Below, in pieces: positions 1 to 7,816 of a stretch of DNA of 64,000 bases. Both the position numbers and the translations under genes were made by a program. Numbering within the stretch: the stretch's first letter is position 1; every line of letters begins with the position of its first letter. Origin of the DNA: Actinorhabdospora filicis (GTDB lineage: Bacteria > Actinomycetota > Actinomycetes > Mycobacteriales > Micromonosporaceae); assembly GCF_030269765.1 (NCBI RefSeq), contig NZ_BSTX01000002.1:715379-779378 (forward strand), written 5' to 3'. The notes beneath the pieces were generated by a model. That model made no database searches, had not been told where the DNA came from, and was given only the letters and a program-made list of their open reading frames with translations.

Positions 1-130
1 CACTGATCCCAAACGTCGAGAGACGCCCCGGATCAGGACAGGTCACCTCGGCTTAAGGGGTGATCCCAAGTGGCTTCCGTCTCATTCCGGGGACGGGTAC
101 GCCGCGCAGTGCCAAAGCTCTTACGAGACA
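1..130 (+). promoter_or_regulatory. M-box (ykoK) Mg2+ riboswitch, 5' end cut by the window edge
   Basis: The segment carries the conserved M-box blocks in order: GTCGAGAGACGCC near 15-27, CTCGGCTTAAGGGGTGAT near 48-64, AAGTGGCTTC near 68-77, and the 3' block GCAGTGCCAAAGCTCTTACG near 107-126. These match the known M-box aptamer, which folds when Mg2+ is plentiful and turns off Mg2+ transport genes. The first part of the aptamer (the AGGTGAGGCTCCT block) lies outside the window. A CorA-type Mg2+ channel gene lies downstream, which fits the role. The assignment rests on recalled consensus, not a covariance-model search. Confidence 0.88.
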
Positions 131-171
131 GGGGCATAACCCTTCCGGCCCGCGTTCGGGCTGTTCGGGGC

Positions 172-204
172 CCTCCTGGCTGTTGTTCTACGGAACAGAG
201 GAGG
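172..204 (+). promoter_or_regulatory. Hairpin sequestering a Shine-Dalgarno sequence in the M-box leader
   Basis: CCTCCT (172-177) can pair with AGGAGG (199-204), and CTGTT (180-184) with AACAG (194-198), around a nine-base loop. AGGAGG is also a perfect Shine-Dalgarno for the ATG at 213. The hairpin would therefore hide the ribosome site of the leader ORF. This is a plausible expression platform for the riboswitch just upstream; the pairing is seen in the sequence, the role is inferred. Confidence 0.6.
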
Positions 205-212
205 TGGCGGCG

Positions 213-296
213 ATGGACGCCGGTCAGAGTCACAGTACCCAGGGCGCTTCGCCGTCCGCACCCGCACGCGTCGGCCCGAACGGCCCGCGCGCCTGA
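213..296 (+). CDS. Putative 27-residue leader peptide in the M-box 5' UTR
   Basis: ATG at 213 is preceded by GAGGAGG at a good distance and opens a short frame ending in TGA at 294-296. The peptide starts MDAGQSHSTQGASPSAPA and is rich in Ser, Pro, Ala and Gly. No domain is expected at this length. Its position between the Mg2+ aptamer and the first structural gene suggests that translation of this ORF could be the step the riboswitch controls, for example through Rho access to the untranslated leader. From 297 to 447 there is no further gene, only leader sequence with weak hairpins. It could also be untranslated. Confidence 0.4.
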   Translation: MDAGQSHSTQGASPSAPARVGPNGPRA

Positions 297-447
297 GGCA
301 TCGCCCTCTTTCTCACGCGATGATTCGCGCACTCTCGTCACGTCGGCATTTCGTGACGCCTGAATTCCAGCACTGATCGGTTTCCGCATGTGCTCTGCGC
401 GGAAACGCCATTCACCGTGCCCATTTCCCGCCGGAAAGGAAAATCCC

Positions 448-633
448 GTGACCACATTGACGAAGGTCCCGCAGACCACGTCCCGCCGCCCGAACCTGGA
501 GCGGCAGGCACTGCTGTTCACGATCGGGCTCTACCTGTTCATCTGCGTGGCCCTGCTGGCCGTGCACTACGCCGCCCCCGATGAGGAGCCCGCCGAGAGC
601 GGCAGCTCCTCCACCTCGCCCTACAACCCCTAG
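448..633 (+). CDS. Small single-pass membrane protein upstream of corA
   Basis: The GTG at 448 was chosen because GGAAAGGA lies at 433-440. The 61-residue product has a basic N-terminus (about residues 1-20), one clear transmembrane helix (about 23-43, LLFTIGLYLFICVALLAVHY) and a short acidic, Ser-rich tail. No known family is recognised. It is the first structural gene after the M-box leader and is followed 61 bases later by corA on the same strand, so it is probably co-regulated by Mg2+. It may be a small accessory or regulatory subunit of the transporter; this is inference from context only. Confidence 0.65.
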   Translation: MTTLTKVPQTTSRRPNLERQALLFTIGLYLFICVALLAVHYAAPDEEPAESGSSSTSPYNP

Positions 634-694
634 CGGGAGCCCGACATCCGTCCCCGAAGACCCCGGCCACCCCCTTCCGCAAAGGACCGAGCAC

Positions 695-1630
695 ATGACC
701 CACCCGATCATCGACCGCAAGTTCGACCCCGCCACCCTGCGCCGCGTCTGGATCCGCCTCCCCGACACCGACGAGGCCCTCATCACCGCCACCGGCGAGG
801 CCACCGGCGTGGACTTCACCACCGCCCCCGGGCGCGTCTGGGAGACCGACGACTTCACCTACCTCCCGGTGCGCGTCAACGTCCGCGACGGCGACACCAT
901 CCGCCGCGCCGACGTCACCTTCGCCCTCGGCGACCACCGGCTCATCACCCTCCACCCGGGCGAGCCCTTCGCGCCCTTCGACAAGGCCATCGCCAAGATG
1001 CGCCGCAACCCCGCCCTGGCCACCGGAGCCCACGGCGTCATGTACGCCCTCCTGTGGGCCCTCAACGAGACCGCCGAGCGCGTCATCGACCACGCCTCCG
1101 ACGTCCTGGAGACGATGAGCGACGAGATCGCCCAGGCCACCAACGGCTACACCGACGCCGGGCGCGAGATCGGGGTCACCGACATGCAGGACACCATCGC
1201 CCGCATGAACGAGGCCGAGGAGATCGTCTCCCAGTGCCAGGAGTCGCAGCTGCTGCTCGCCCGCGCCGCCCGCCACCTGCGCGCCGAGGTCGGCACCGGC
1301 GACCCGGACCTGGCCGGGCTCATCGACATCCTGCTGGCCGACATCGACGGCGTCAAACAGCACGCCGGGTTCGAGCACGACAAGGTCCGCTACCTCCAGC
1401 AGGCGATCATGACCTCGCTCGACGTCAAGCAGAACCAGATCGTGAAGATCTTCACCATCATCACCGCGGTGTTCCTGCCGCCGACGCTGATCGCGACGTT
1501 CTACGGCATGAACTTCACCCACATGCCCGAGCTGAGCTGGCTGCACGGCTTCGAGATCACCACCGCGCTCACGCTGGTCGCCGCGCTGATTCCACTGTGG
1601 TACATCAAGCGCAAGGGCTGGCTGCGCTAG
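695..1630 (+). CDS. corA: CorA-family Mg2+ channel
   Basis: The 311-residue protein has the CorA layout: a soluble N-terminal alpha/beta domain, a long helical stalk (about 130-250) and two C-terminal transmembrane helices. The signature YGMNF, which forms the pore loop, lies near residue 270 after the first membrane helix, and the second helix is followed by the basic tail IKRKGWLR. CorA proteins form pentamers that import Mg2+ (some Co2+ and Ni2+) across the cell membrane. The ATG at 695 follows AAGGA at 682-686. The upstream M-box predicts repression at high Mg2+. A strong hairpin terminator follows at once. Confidence 0.93.
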   Translation: MTHPIIDRKFDPATLRRVWIRLPDTDEALITATGEATGVDFTTAPGRVWETDDFTYLPVRVNVRDGDTIRRADVTFALGDHRLITLHPGEPFAPFDKAIAKMRRNPALATGAHGVMYALLWALNETAERVIDHASDVLETMSDEIAQATNGYTDAGREIGVTDMQDTIARMNEAEEIVSQCQESQLLLARAARHLRAEVGTGDPDLAGLIDILLADIDGVKQHAGFEHDKVRYLQQAIMTSLDVKQNQIVKIFTIITAVFLPPTLIATFYGMNFTHMPELSWLHGFEITTALTLVAALIPLWYIKRKGWLR

Positions 1631-1641
1631 ACCGCCTCCCT

Positions 1642-1672
1642 CTCACCGCGACGGTCGTGCCGTCGCGGTGAG
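1642..1672. terminator. Bidirectional hairpin terminator
   Basis: A perfect 13-bp stem, CTCACCGCGACGG (1642-1654) with CCGTCGCGGTGAG (1660-1672), loop of five, sits between the convergent corA and permease genes. It has no T-run, as is usual in actinomycetes. Confidence 0.8.
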
Positions 1673-1680
1673 GCCCCGCC

Positions 1681-3219
1681 TCACACCGAGCCCAGGTCGC
1701 GCTCGATCGCCGCCAGCTCCTCCGGCGTCCCCTGCACTTTCGGGCCGGTGAACCAGCGCCGCGCCGAGACCAGCCACCAGATCCCGGCGAAACCCAGGAC
1801 CACCAGCACCGCCACGGGCGTGTAATTGAAGGTCCCGGCCTCCACCGGGTACTTCTGCGGCAGCATGAACAGCACGCTGATGAACGCCACCCACACCACC
1901 GCGACCACCCCGACCGGGCGGCTCCAGCGTCCCAGATGCCACGGCCCCCGCACGAAGCGATCACCCTGCCGCAGCCGCAGGATCGTCGGCAGCACATAGG
2001 CGATGTAGAGCCCGATCACCGCGATCGACGTGACGGCCGCGTACGCCGTCTCGTTCCACAGATACGGCAGCCCGAGCACGAACGCGCCCGCCGCCGCCAG
2101 CCAGATCGCGTTCGTCGGCGTCCGCGTCCGTTTGTTGATCCGGTGCCAGAACGCCGAGGCGGGCAGGGCACCGTCCCGGGAGAACGCGTAGATCATCCGC
2201 GAGTTCGCCGTCACCGACGACATCCCGCAGAAGAACTGCGCCCCGACCACGATCACCAGCAGCGCCTTGGCGATCGGCAGATCGAGCGCGTCGATGAAGA
2301 TCTGCGCGGGCGGCACACCGGTGTCACTGTCGAGCGCGCCACCGTAGTCCTGGATGGCGAAGGTCAGCCCGATCAGCAGAATCCACCCGGCCACCAGCGA
2401 GACGCCGATCGACATGACGATCCCCTTGGGACCAGAGCGCGCCGCGTCCCGGGTCTCCTCCGTCATGTGCGCCGAGGCGTCGTACCCGGTCAGCGTGTAC
2501 TGCGCCAGCAACAAACCGATCAGCGCGACGTAGATCCCCGAGCCCCAGCCCGTGTTGTTCACGAACCCGGTGAACACGAACTCGGCCGACTGATGATGAT
2601 CGGGCAGCACCGTCAGCGCACCGACGATGAGCGCCACACCCCCGATGTGCCACCACACGCTGATGTCATTGAGAAGCGCGACCAGCCGTACACCGAAGGT
2701 GTTCAGCAGCCCGTGCAGCACGAGAATGACCCCGAACAGCAGGATCGTGTTGCCCGGCGTGGCGTCGAAGCCGAACTGCAGGTCCAGCAACGCGTTCAGG
2801 AAGAACGCCGCCCCGAAGTCGATGCCCGCGGTCACCGCGACCTGCCCGAGGAAGTTGAACCAGCCGGTGAACCAGCTCCACGCGGCCCCCCTCGACGGCG
2901 CCAGCTTCGCCGACCAGTAATACAGCCCACCGGCGGTGGGGAAACTGGAGCACACCTCGGCCATCGCCAGCCCGACGAACAGCGTCATGACACCGACCAC
3001 CGGCCAGCCCCACACGATCACGGCCGGCCCGCCGGTGTTCATCCCGAACGCGTACAGCGTCAGGCAGCCCGAGAGGATCGAGATGATCGTGAACGAGACC
3101 GCGAAATTCGAGAAACCCGACATGTTCCGCGACAGCTCCTGGGCGTAACCCAGCTCGTGCAGCCGCCGCTCGTCCGCGCCGGGTAATTCCGCCCCGGCCC
3201 CTTCACCTCGCCGTGCCAT
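1681..3219 (-). CDS. APC-superfamily amino acid permease (GABA-permease-like)
   Basis: This 512-residue polytopic membrane protein opens with the motif HELGYAQELSRNMSGFSNFA (about residues 21-40), typical of the eukaryote-like amino acid/choline/GABA permease group of the APC superfamily. About twelve hydrophobic segments follow, with the conserved SFPTAGGLYYWSA stretch near residue 91 and AYAVTS-type segments late in the protein. It should import an amino acid or amine by ion or proton symport. The ATG at 3219 has a strong AGGAGG upstream. It is monocistronic and convergent with corA. Substrate cannot be told from sequence; length is normal for the family. Confidence 0.88.
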   Translation of the reverse strand: MARRGEGAGAELPGADERRLHELGYAQELSRNMSGFSNFAVSFTIISILSGCLTLYAFGMNTGGPAVIVWGWPVVGVMTLFVGLAMAEVCSSFPTAGGLYYWSAKLAPSRGAAWSWFTGWFNFLGQVAVTAGIDFGAAFFLNALLDLQFGFDATPGNTILLFGVILVLHGLLNTFGVRLVALLNDISVWWHIGGVALIVGALTVLPDHHQSAEFVFTGFVNNTGWGSGIYVALIGLLLAQYTLTGYDASAHMTEETRDAARSGPKGIVMSIGVSLVAGWILLIGLTFAIQDYGGALDSDTGVPPAQIFIDALDLPIAKALLVIVVGAQFFCGMSSVTANSRMIYAFSRDGALPASAFWHRINKRTRTPTNAIWLAAAGAFVLGLPYLWNETAYAAVTSIAVIGLYIAYVLPTILRLRQGDRFVRGPWHLGRWSRPVGVVAVVWVAFISVLFMLPQKYPVEAGTFNYTPVAVLVVLGFAGIWWLVSARRWFTGPKVQGTPEELAAIERDLGSV

Positions 3220-3321
3220 GGCATCCTCCTCGGCCGGAGACCATCGACCCGCAGGTCACAGATCACCGATTGAGTCACAGTGGACACGGGCTGTCAAGGT
3301 GCACAGTGCCCCAGAGCGTGC

Positions 3322-3348
3322 GCCCACCCCTCCCGTGGCGGGGTGGGC
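3322..3348. terminator. Hairpin terminator after the frameshifted hydrolase
   Basis: GCCCACCCC (3322-3330) pairs with GGGGTGGGC (3340-3348) across a nine-base loop. It lies downstream of the minus-strand hydrolase at 3367-3929, and upstream of the permease promoter region. Confidence 0.6.
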
Positions 3349-3366
3349 GTCACACGCGTCGCGAAC

Positions 3367-3929
3367 TTAGAAGCAGTTCGCGACGAGCCGGGCGACCTCG
3401 GGCAGGTCGATCGGCAGCGGCGGGGCGGCCTGGTCGTCCCAGATCGGGAAGTGGCCGCCCTCGGCGCTGACGGTGGCCGTCGCGCCGAGCTCGGTGACGA
3501 AGGTCTTCACGTGCACGAACGGGTCCGGGCCAGCACCGGGTCATCGGCGGCGGTCAGCACCTCGAAACGGCGGGCGGCCTTCTTGATGCGCGCCCAGTCG
3601 AAGCCACCGGCGAAGAACGGCTCAAGGGCCTCATAGCCGATCGGCTCGGACATGCTCGCCACGAGCACCACACCGGCGAAGGGCTCACCCTCGTGCGATT
3701 CCAGCAGCCGCAGCAGGTTCGGTCCGCCCAGGCTGTGCCCGACCAGGACGGTCTCGCCGGGCCGGCCCTCGCCCGCGGCGGCGGTGACCGGCGGCAGCCA
3801 GGTGCCGATCTCGGGGTTCTGCGGCAGTTCGGGGACGACGACCTCGGCGTCGGGATTGACCTTGGCCAGGTAGGGATACCAGAGGGACTCGGCGGTGGTC
3901 CCCATGGCGCGGGAGATGACGATCCTCAT
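3367..3929 (-). pseudogene. RBBP9/YdeN-like alpha/beta hydrolase, frameshifted
   Basis: The reading frame from ATG 3929 (MRIVISRAMGTT...) contains the serine hydrolase nucleophile elbow GHSLGG near residue 64 and the fold of the RBBP9/YdeN family. After DDPVL (near 3540) the frame breaks; the matching C-terminus continues in another frame as PDPFVHVKTF... with the expected catalytic His in GGHFPIWDDQA and ends at TAA 3367-3369. One missing or two extra bases at about 3535-3540 explain this. It may be a true pseudogene or a sequencing indel. The start overlaps the stop of the small membrane gene (ATGA). Confidence 0.75.
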
Positions 3930-4156
3930 TTGTTAACTCCAGTGGTGAGCCAGTTGTGAAGAATCCGCTGCAGCGCCGGGACGACCAGGTAGGTCATCGC
4001 CAGCACCAGCACGGCGGAGACGAGCGCGAGCCGCAAGGGCCCGGGCAGGCCTCCCAGCAGTGGCCCGATGAGGTTCTCGGCCAGGAGGAGCAGTGGGAAC
4101 AGGCCCAGCCACACCACCGTCGCCGACTTCCATCGCGCCGGTTGTGAAGTTTTCAC
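3926..4156 (-). CDS. Small two-TM membrane protein
   Basis: A 76-residue protein with two hydrophobic helices (about residues 12-34 and 40-62). The layout, with a Trp-rich first helix and VPALQRILHNWL after the second, resembles the C-terminal membrane part found on some antibiotic-biosynthesis-monooxygenase-type proteins, but no catalytic domain is attached. Its TGA overlaps the start of the hydrolase (ATGA at 3926-3929), so the two are translationally coupled. It is divergent from the XRE-TPR regulator at 4220 and shares that promoter region, including the TGTGAAG repeats. Function unknown. Confidence 0.65.
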   Translation of the reverse strand: MKTSQPARWKSATVVWLGLFPLLLLAENLIGPLLGGLPGPLRLALVSAVLVLAMTYLVVPALQRILHNWLTTGVNK

Positions 4157-4213
4157 GGCGCAAGTAGAGCACAGGTGTGAAGATTTGTGAAGTCAAGGGT
4201 TCACGACTAGGAT
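4142..4213 (+). promoter_or_regulatory. Promoter with TGTGAAG repeats for the XRE-TPR gene
   Basis: TTGTGA (4185-4190) and TAGGAT (4208-4213) are separated by 17 bases and place transcription start at about 4220, the ATG itself, so the mRNA is probably leaderless. TTGTGAAG or GTGTGAAG occurs at 4142-4149, 4175-4182 and 4185-4192, and again at 3954-3961 inside the divergent gene. The pair TGAAGATT/GTGAAGT at 4178-4193 recurs at 5891-5905 before the acyltransferase operon. The repeats are likely operator half-sites; the binding protein is inferred. Confidence 0.65.
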
Positions 4214-4219
4214 GACGCC

Positions 4220-5563
4220 ATGCCTCACGCAGGACCGCTCGTACCCGACGAACACGCCGGACGCCGCGTGAAGGACCTGCGCCTGGCCGCCGGACGCTCC
4301 CAGGCCGACCTCACCGGCCCCGGCATGTCCGCCGGCTACCTCTCCATGATCGAAAACGGTACGCGAACACCCTCGACCGCCGCCCTGCGCCTGCTCGCCG
4401 GCGAACTCGGCACCACCCCGGAGTACCTGGCCACCGGCGCCGCCACCGACGACATCGAGCCCGAACGCCGCATCGCCTTCGCCGAGATCGCCCTCCGCAA
4501 CGGCTCCGCCGGCGAAGCCCTCGCCGAGTTCGACGCCGTCCTCACCGACTGCCCACCCCGCCTGCGACCACGCGCCCTCCTCGGCCGCGCCAACGCCAAC
4601 GAGGCCCTCCACCGCCTCACCGACGCCATCGCCGACTTCACCGAACTGCGGCAGGCCGCCGAACCCGGCTCCATCGCCTGGGCCGAACGGTCGGTGGACC
4701 TGGCCCGCACCCTCACCGACGACGGCGACCGCGCCGCCGCCATCGAGTTCGCCGAAGAAGCGCTCGCCGCCTTCGAAGACCTCGGACTGCCCTGGCACGA
4801 GTCGGCGATCCGGCTGGGCGTGACCCTCGCCGGGCTGCTGCGCTTCCGCGACCTCAACCGCGCCGTCCGGCTGATCGAACGCCTCATCCGCATCGCCGAC
4901 CAGCTGGGCAGCCCACTGGCCCGGGGCTCGGCCTACTGGAACGCCTCGATCTTCGCCCACATGAGCGGACGCACCGCCGACTCCCTCAACCTCGCCGAAC
5001 GCGCCATCGCCATGTTCGGCGAGACCGACCACGCGGTGAGCCTGGCGACCCTGCGCGGGGTCTACGGGCAGTTCCTGGCCTACGCCGACGCCGACCGCGC
5101 CGAAGAGGCACTCGCCATCCTGCGAGCGGCCATCGGCGAGCTGCGCGACCTCGGCGCCCCACTGGCCGCCCTCGCCCAGGCCGAGTGCAACTACGCCGAG
5201 GCCGCCATGCACGCCGGCCACGTCGACGAGGCCCTGACCCTCGCCCGCCGGCTCGTGGCGGGCGTGGCCGGTGAGGGGACGCGCCGCGAGCTCGCCGCGC
5301 GCTTGAACCTCGCCGAGGCCATCTACGTCGCCGGAGCCGAGGGGGCTGCCGAGGAGCTGGCGAAGGCGACCGCGATCCTGGCGTCCGGAGGCGACTCCCG
5401 CGGCGACGAGTCCGCCGCCTGGCAACGGATCGCGGCCCTCAACGAGCGCCTCGGCGACGCCACCGCCGCCCTGGACGCCTACCGCCGCGCGCTGTCGGCG
5501 ACCGGACGGCGAGTGCCGCCGGAGCTGCCGAGGGCGCGGTCACGGATGGAGGGGCGCGCGTGA
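4220..5563 (+). CDS. XRE-family regulator with TPR-like C-terminal sensor domain
   Basis: A 447-residue protein. Residues about 12-65 form an XRE/Cro helix-turn-helix (RVKDLRLAAGRSQADL..GYLSMIENGTRTPS). From about residue 80 to the end it is a run of helical pairs rich in Ala, Leu and Glu with TPR-like spacing. This layout is that of TPR-type ligand- or peptide-sensing regulators (RRNPP-like). The ATG at 4220 coincides with the predicted transcription start. The same direct-repeat element sits in its own promoter and in that of the acyltransferase/E1 operon 360 bases downstream, which suggests that it controls both. The ligand is unknown. Confidence 0.8.
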   Translation: MPHAGPLVPDEHAGRRVKDLRLAAGRSQADLTGPGMSAGYLSMIENGTRTPSTAALRLLAGELGTTPEYLATGAATDDIEPERRIAFAEIALRNGSAGEALAEFDAVLTDCPPRLRPRALLGRANANEALHRLTDAIADFTELRQAAEPGSIAWAERSVDLARTLTDDGDRAAAIEFAEEALAAFEDLGLPWHESAIRLGVTLAGLLRFRDLNRAVRLIERLIRIADQLGSPLARGSAYWNASIFAHMSGRTADSLNLAERAIAMFGETDHAVSLATLRGVYGQFLAYADADRAEEALAILRAAIGELRDLGAPLAALAQAECNYAEAAMHAGHVDEALTLARRLVAGVAGEGTRRELAARLNLAEAIYVAGAEGAAEELAKATAILASGGDSRGDESAAWQRIAALNERLGDATAALDAYRRALSATGRRVPPELPRARSRMEGRA

Positions 5564-5573
5564 CCGGCGGCGC

Positions 5574-5786
5574 TCAGGCCAGGTGCCACAGCGCCCACTC
5601 CACCACCAAGCCGCCCAGCCGCGCGGCGGCCTTGACCGGGCTCCCGGTGAGCACCGGCCGGTCCACCTCGACGTCGTAGGCGTCCATGCCGGTCTCCCCG
5701 GCGAGGATCACCCATGACCGCGGCGTCACCTCGCCCCGATTCCGGTACGGCATCCCCATGCCCGCGTAGTCGCCGAAGTGGCGCAC
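5574..5786 (-). CDS. Small hypothetical protein or gene remnant
   Basis: A 70-residue frame from GTG 5786 (VRHFGDYAGMGMPYRNRGEV...) with typical actinomycete codon use (G/C at nearly every third position). No Shine-Dalgarno is visible, and the frame is open for five more codons upstream to a TAG, so the visible part may be the C-terminal remnant of a longer gene. No family is recognised. It is convergent with the XRE-TPR gene, ending 10 bases after it. Confidence 0.4.
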   Translation of the reverse strand: MRHFGDYAGMGMPYRNRGEVTPRSWVILAGETGMDAYDVEVDRPVLTGSPVKAAARLGGLVVEWALWHLA

Positions 5787-5854
5787 CGGGACGAGCGACC
5801 CCTATCGCCCGCCACCGAGCCTCCGCGAGCCGAGGAGTTGAGTCCTATTCATCT

Positions 5855-5870
5855 TGTTTCACGTGAAAAC
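5855..5870. other. parS: parS-like ParB binding site
   Basis: TGTTTCACGTGAAAAC (5855-5870) contains a perfect 12-bp palindrome TTTCACGTGAAA and matches the chromosomal parS consensus TGTTTCACGTGAAACA at 14 of 16 positions. It lies between genes, where such sites usually are. In actinomycetes parS sites cluster around oriC, so this would place the window in the origin-proximal part of the chromosome. No parAB gene is in the window. A plain regulatory palindrome is the alternative. Confidence 0.6.
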
Positions 5871-5890
5871 TCGCCTTAAGTCTCAAATGC

Positions 5891-5919
5891 TGAAGATTGT
5901 GAAGTTTGCCACCTACGAT
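5891..5919 (+). promoter_or_regulatory. Promoter of the acyltransferase-E1/ketosynthase operon
   Basis: TACGAT (5914-5919) is a good -10 box seven bases before GTG 5927, which predicts a leaderless transcript. TGAAGATT GTGAAGT at 5891-5905 repeats the element found at 4178-4193 before the XRE-TPR gene, with one base less between the halves. It overlaps the likely -35 region, a position that fits control by the neighbouring regulator. Confidence 0.6.
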
Positions 5920-5926
5920 CTCGTCC

Positions 5927-7816
5927 GTGATTGCAGATGTCTCGCCGGGCGGCCTGCGCCTGGCGTTCAGCGTCGGTCCCTGGCTGATCGACGCCTTCCA
6001 GGCCTCCGGTGACACCGAAGCCCTGGCCGAGATCCAAGACCTGCGTGCCAGGGTCCTCTACGACAACGGCCGCAGGCCATCCTTCCGCCACACCGACGGA
6101 CGCCACACCGACCCCCAGGACCTCGACCACGACGCCTGGCACTTCCTGGCCCGCCGCGAGCCCGGCGCCCGGCCACTGGGCTACGTCCGGCTCGCCATGC
6201 CCAGGGCCACCGCCCGCTTCCAGTCCCGCGAGTACCTCGGCGATCAGGCCTACGACGCCCTGCTCACCGAGCACGGACTGCCCGCCGGACGGGTCTTCGA
6301 GCACAGCCGCCTCGTCGTCGAGCACCGGGCCCGCAAGCTCGGCCTCGGCATCCACCTCAACGCCGTGGCGATCGCCGCGGCACACGCGCTGGGAGCCGCG
6401 GCGATGACCGGCACCTCCGGCACCAAGGACGGCCAGGACCGATTCCACGAGCGCTTCGGATTCCGGGCCGTACCGGGCACACGCCGCTACGTCGAGCGCT
6501 ACACCGAAGACGTCGTCCTCATGATGCAGCGGACGGCCGAAGGCGCCGGGGAGTACACCGACCTCATCGCCCGGCTCGCCGCCGAGTTCGCCTCCCTGTG
6601 CATCGGACCACCCGAGACGGCTGAGCACACCGGCGGCATCCTTCCCCGACAGGTGCCACGGGAATCCTCCGGGACACCCGCCGCGCTCCGCGGCCGCGAG
6701 CCCGACCTGCGCTCCTGGCGTCCCACCCTCCTCACCCCGTCCGATCCCGGAGACCGGACCGCCCTGGAGGCGCTACTGGCCTCCGGAGTCATCCGCGAGG
6801 TCCACGACACGATCGAGGACCAGATCGGCGAGCTGATCTCCAGCCGGGACCCCAAGACCGTGCCAGACCCAACGCAGCGGGCCGAGCAGCTGGCCGGCCT
6901 GGCCGCCTGGGAATACGGGACCTGGGTCCACTACCCGTGGTCGGCGCGCCTGGTCCACGTCCTGCCCCGGGAGGAATTCAGGCTCGTGCGCACCGACCGC
7001 AACCGCGGCAAGATCGAGCGACCCGAGCAGCGACGGCTCCTCGGCCGCACCATCGGCGTGGCCGGACTGTCGGTGGGCAACAGCGCCGCCGTCACCCTGG
7101 CCCTGGAGGGCATCGGCGGCCGGTTCCGCCTCGCCGACTTCGACGACTTCGGACTGTCCAACCTCAACCGGCTGCGCGCCGGAGTGGCCGATCTCGCCGT
7201 GAACAAGACCGTGCTCACCGCCCGGCAGCTCTTCGAGATCGACCCCTACCTCGACATCGAGATCTTCCCCGACGGCCTGCACGAGGGCAACCTCGCCGAC
7301 TTCGTCGACGGCCTCGACCTCCTCGTCGAGGAATGCGACAGCCCGCACGTCAAGATCGCCGCCCGCGAACGCGCGCGCCTGCTCGGCGTCCCCGTCGTCA
7401 TGGACTGCAATGACCGCGGCATGCTCGACGTCGAGCGCTTCGACCTGGAACCGGCCAGACCCCTGCTCCACGGCCGGATCCGCATCACCGCACAAGAAGC
7501 GGCCGGCCTGAGCCGCGACGAGCGGATCGCGCTCATCCTCGACATGGTCGACCTCGACCGCATCAGCCCCGAACTGCGCGCCTCGATCGCCGAACTCGGC
7601 CGCACCCTCAGCAGCTGGCCCCAGCTCGCCTCCGGCGTCGCCCTCGGCGGCGCGCTGGTCACCGACGCCGCCCGCCGGATCCTCCTCGGCGGCGACTGCC
7701 CGTCCGGCAGGTACTACACCGACTTCACCGAGCTGCTCGCCGCCGCACGCGACACCTCCGGGATGCCCCGCGACGCGGCCGGGAACCGGCGACCGGACCT
7801 GGAGACCGCGGCATGA
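5927..7816 (+). CDS. Acyltransferase (LuxI/FeeM-like) fused to E1/ThiF-like adenylation domain (Rv1355c-like)
   Basis: A 629-residue two-domain protein. Residues about 1-200 look like the GNAT-related fold of autoinducer and N-acyl amino acid synthases: D-x-D-x-x-x-W-HFLA, LGYVRL, the FEHSRLVV motif (E-x-SR as in LuxI-type enzymes), then RFGFRAV. Residues about 330-570 form an E1/MoeB/ThiF Rossmann domain: IGVAGLSVGNSAA (about 375-388), LADFDDFGLSNLNRL and the VNKT lysine. No C-x-x-C zinc pairs are seen. The whole resembles the mycobacterial Rv1355c (MoeY) group. GTG 5927 was chosen from the leaderless promoter. The ketosynthase follows with an ATGA overlap. Acyl-amide or acyl-adenylate product formation is inferred. 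Confidence 0.75.
   Translation: MIADVSPGGLRLAFSVGPWLIDAFQASGDTEALAEIQDLRARVLYDNGRRPSFRHTDGRHTDPQDLDHDAWHFLARREPGARPLGYVRLAMPRATARFQSREYLGDQAYDALLTEHGLPAGRVFEHSRLVVEHRARKLGLGIHLNAVAIAAAHALGAAAMTGTSGTKDGQDRFHERFGFRAVPGTRRYVERYTEDVVLMMQRTAEGAGEYTDLIARLAAEFASLCIGPPETAEHTGGILPRQVPRESSGTPAALRGREPDLRSWRPTLLTPSDPGDRTALEALLASGVIREVHDTIEDQIGELISSRDPKTVPDPTQRAEQLAGLAAWEYGTWVHYPWSARLVHVLPREEFRLVRTDRNRGKIERPEQRRLLGRTIGVAGLSVGNSAAVTLALEGIGGRFRLADFDDFGLSNLNRLRAGVADLAVNKTVLTARQLFEIDPYLDIEIFPDGLHEGNLADFVDGLDLLVEECDSPHVKIAARERARLLGVPVVMDCNDRGMLDVERFDLEPARPLLHGRIRITAQEAAGLSRDERIALILDMVDLDRISPELRASIAELGRTLSSWPQLASGVALGGALVTDAARRILLGGDCPSGRYYTDFTELLAAARDTSGMPRDAAGNRRPDLETAA

Noticed and set aside
539-1546. 335-codon minus-strand frame opposite corA
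   Set aside because: Gly/Val/Asp-rich low-complexity shadow of the real gene; no ribosome site or domain.
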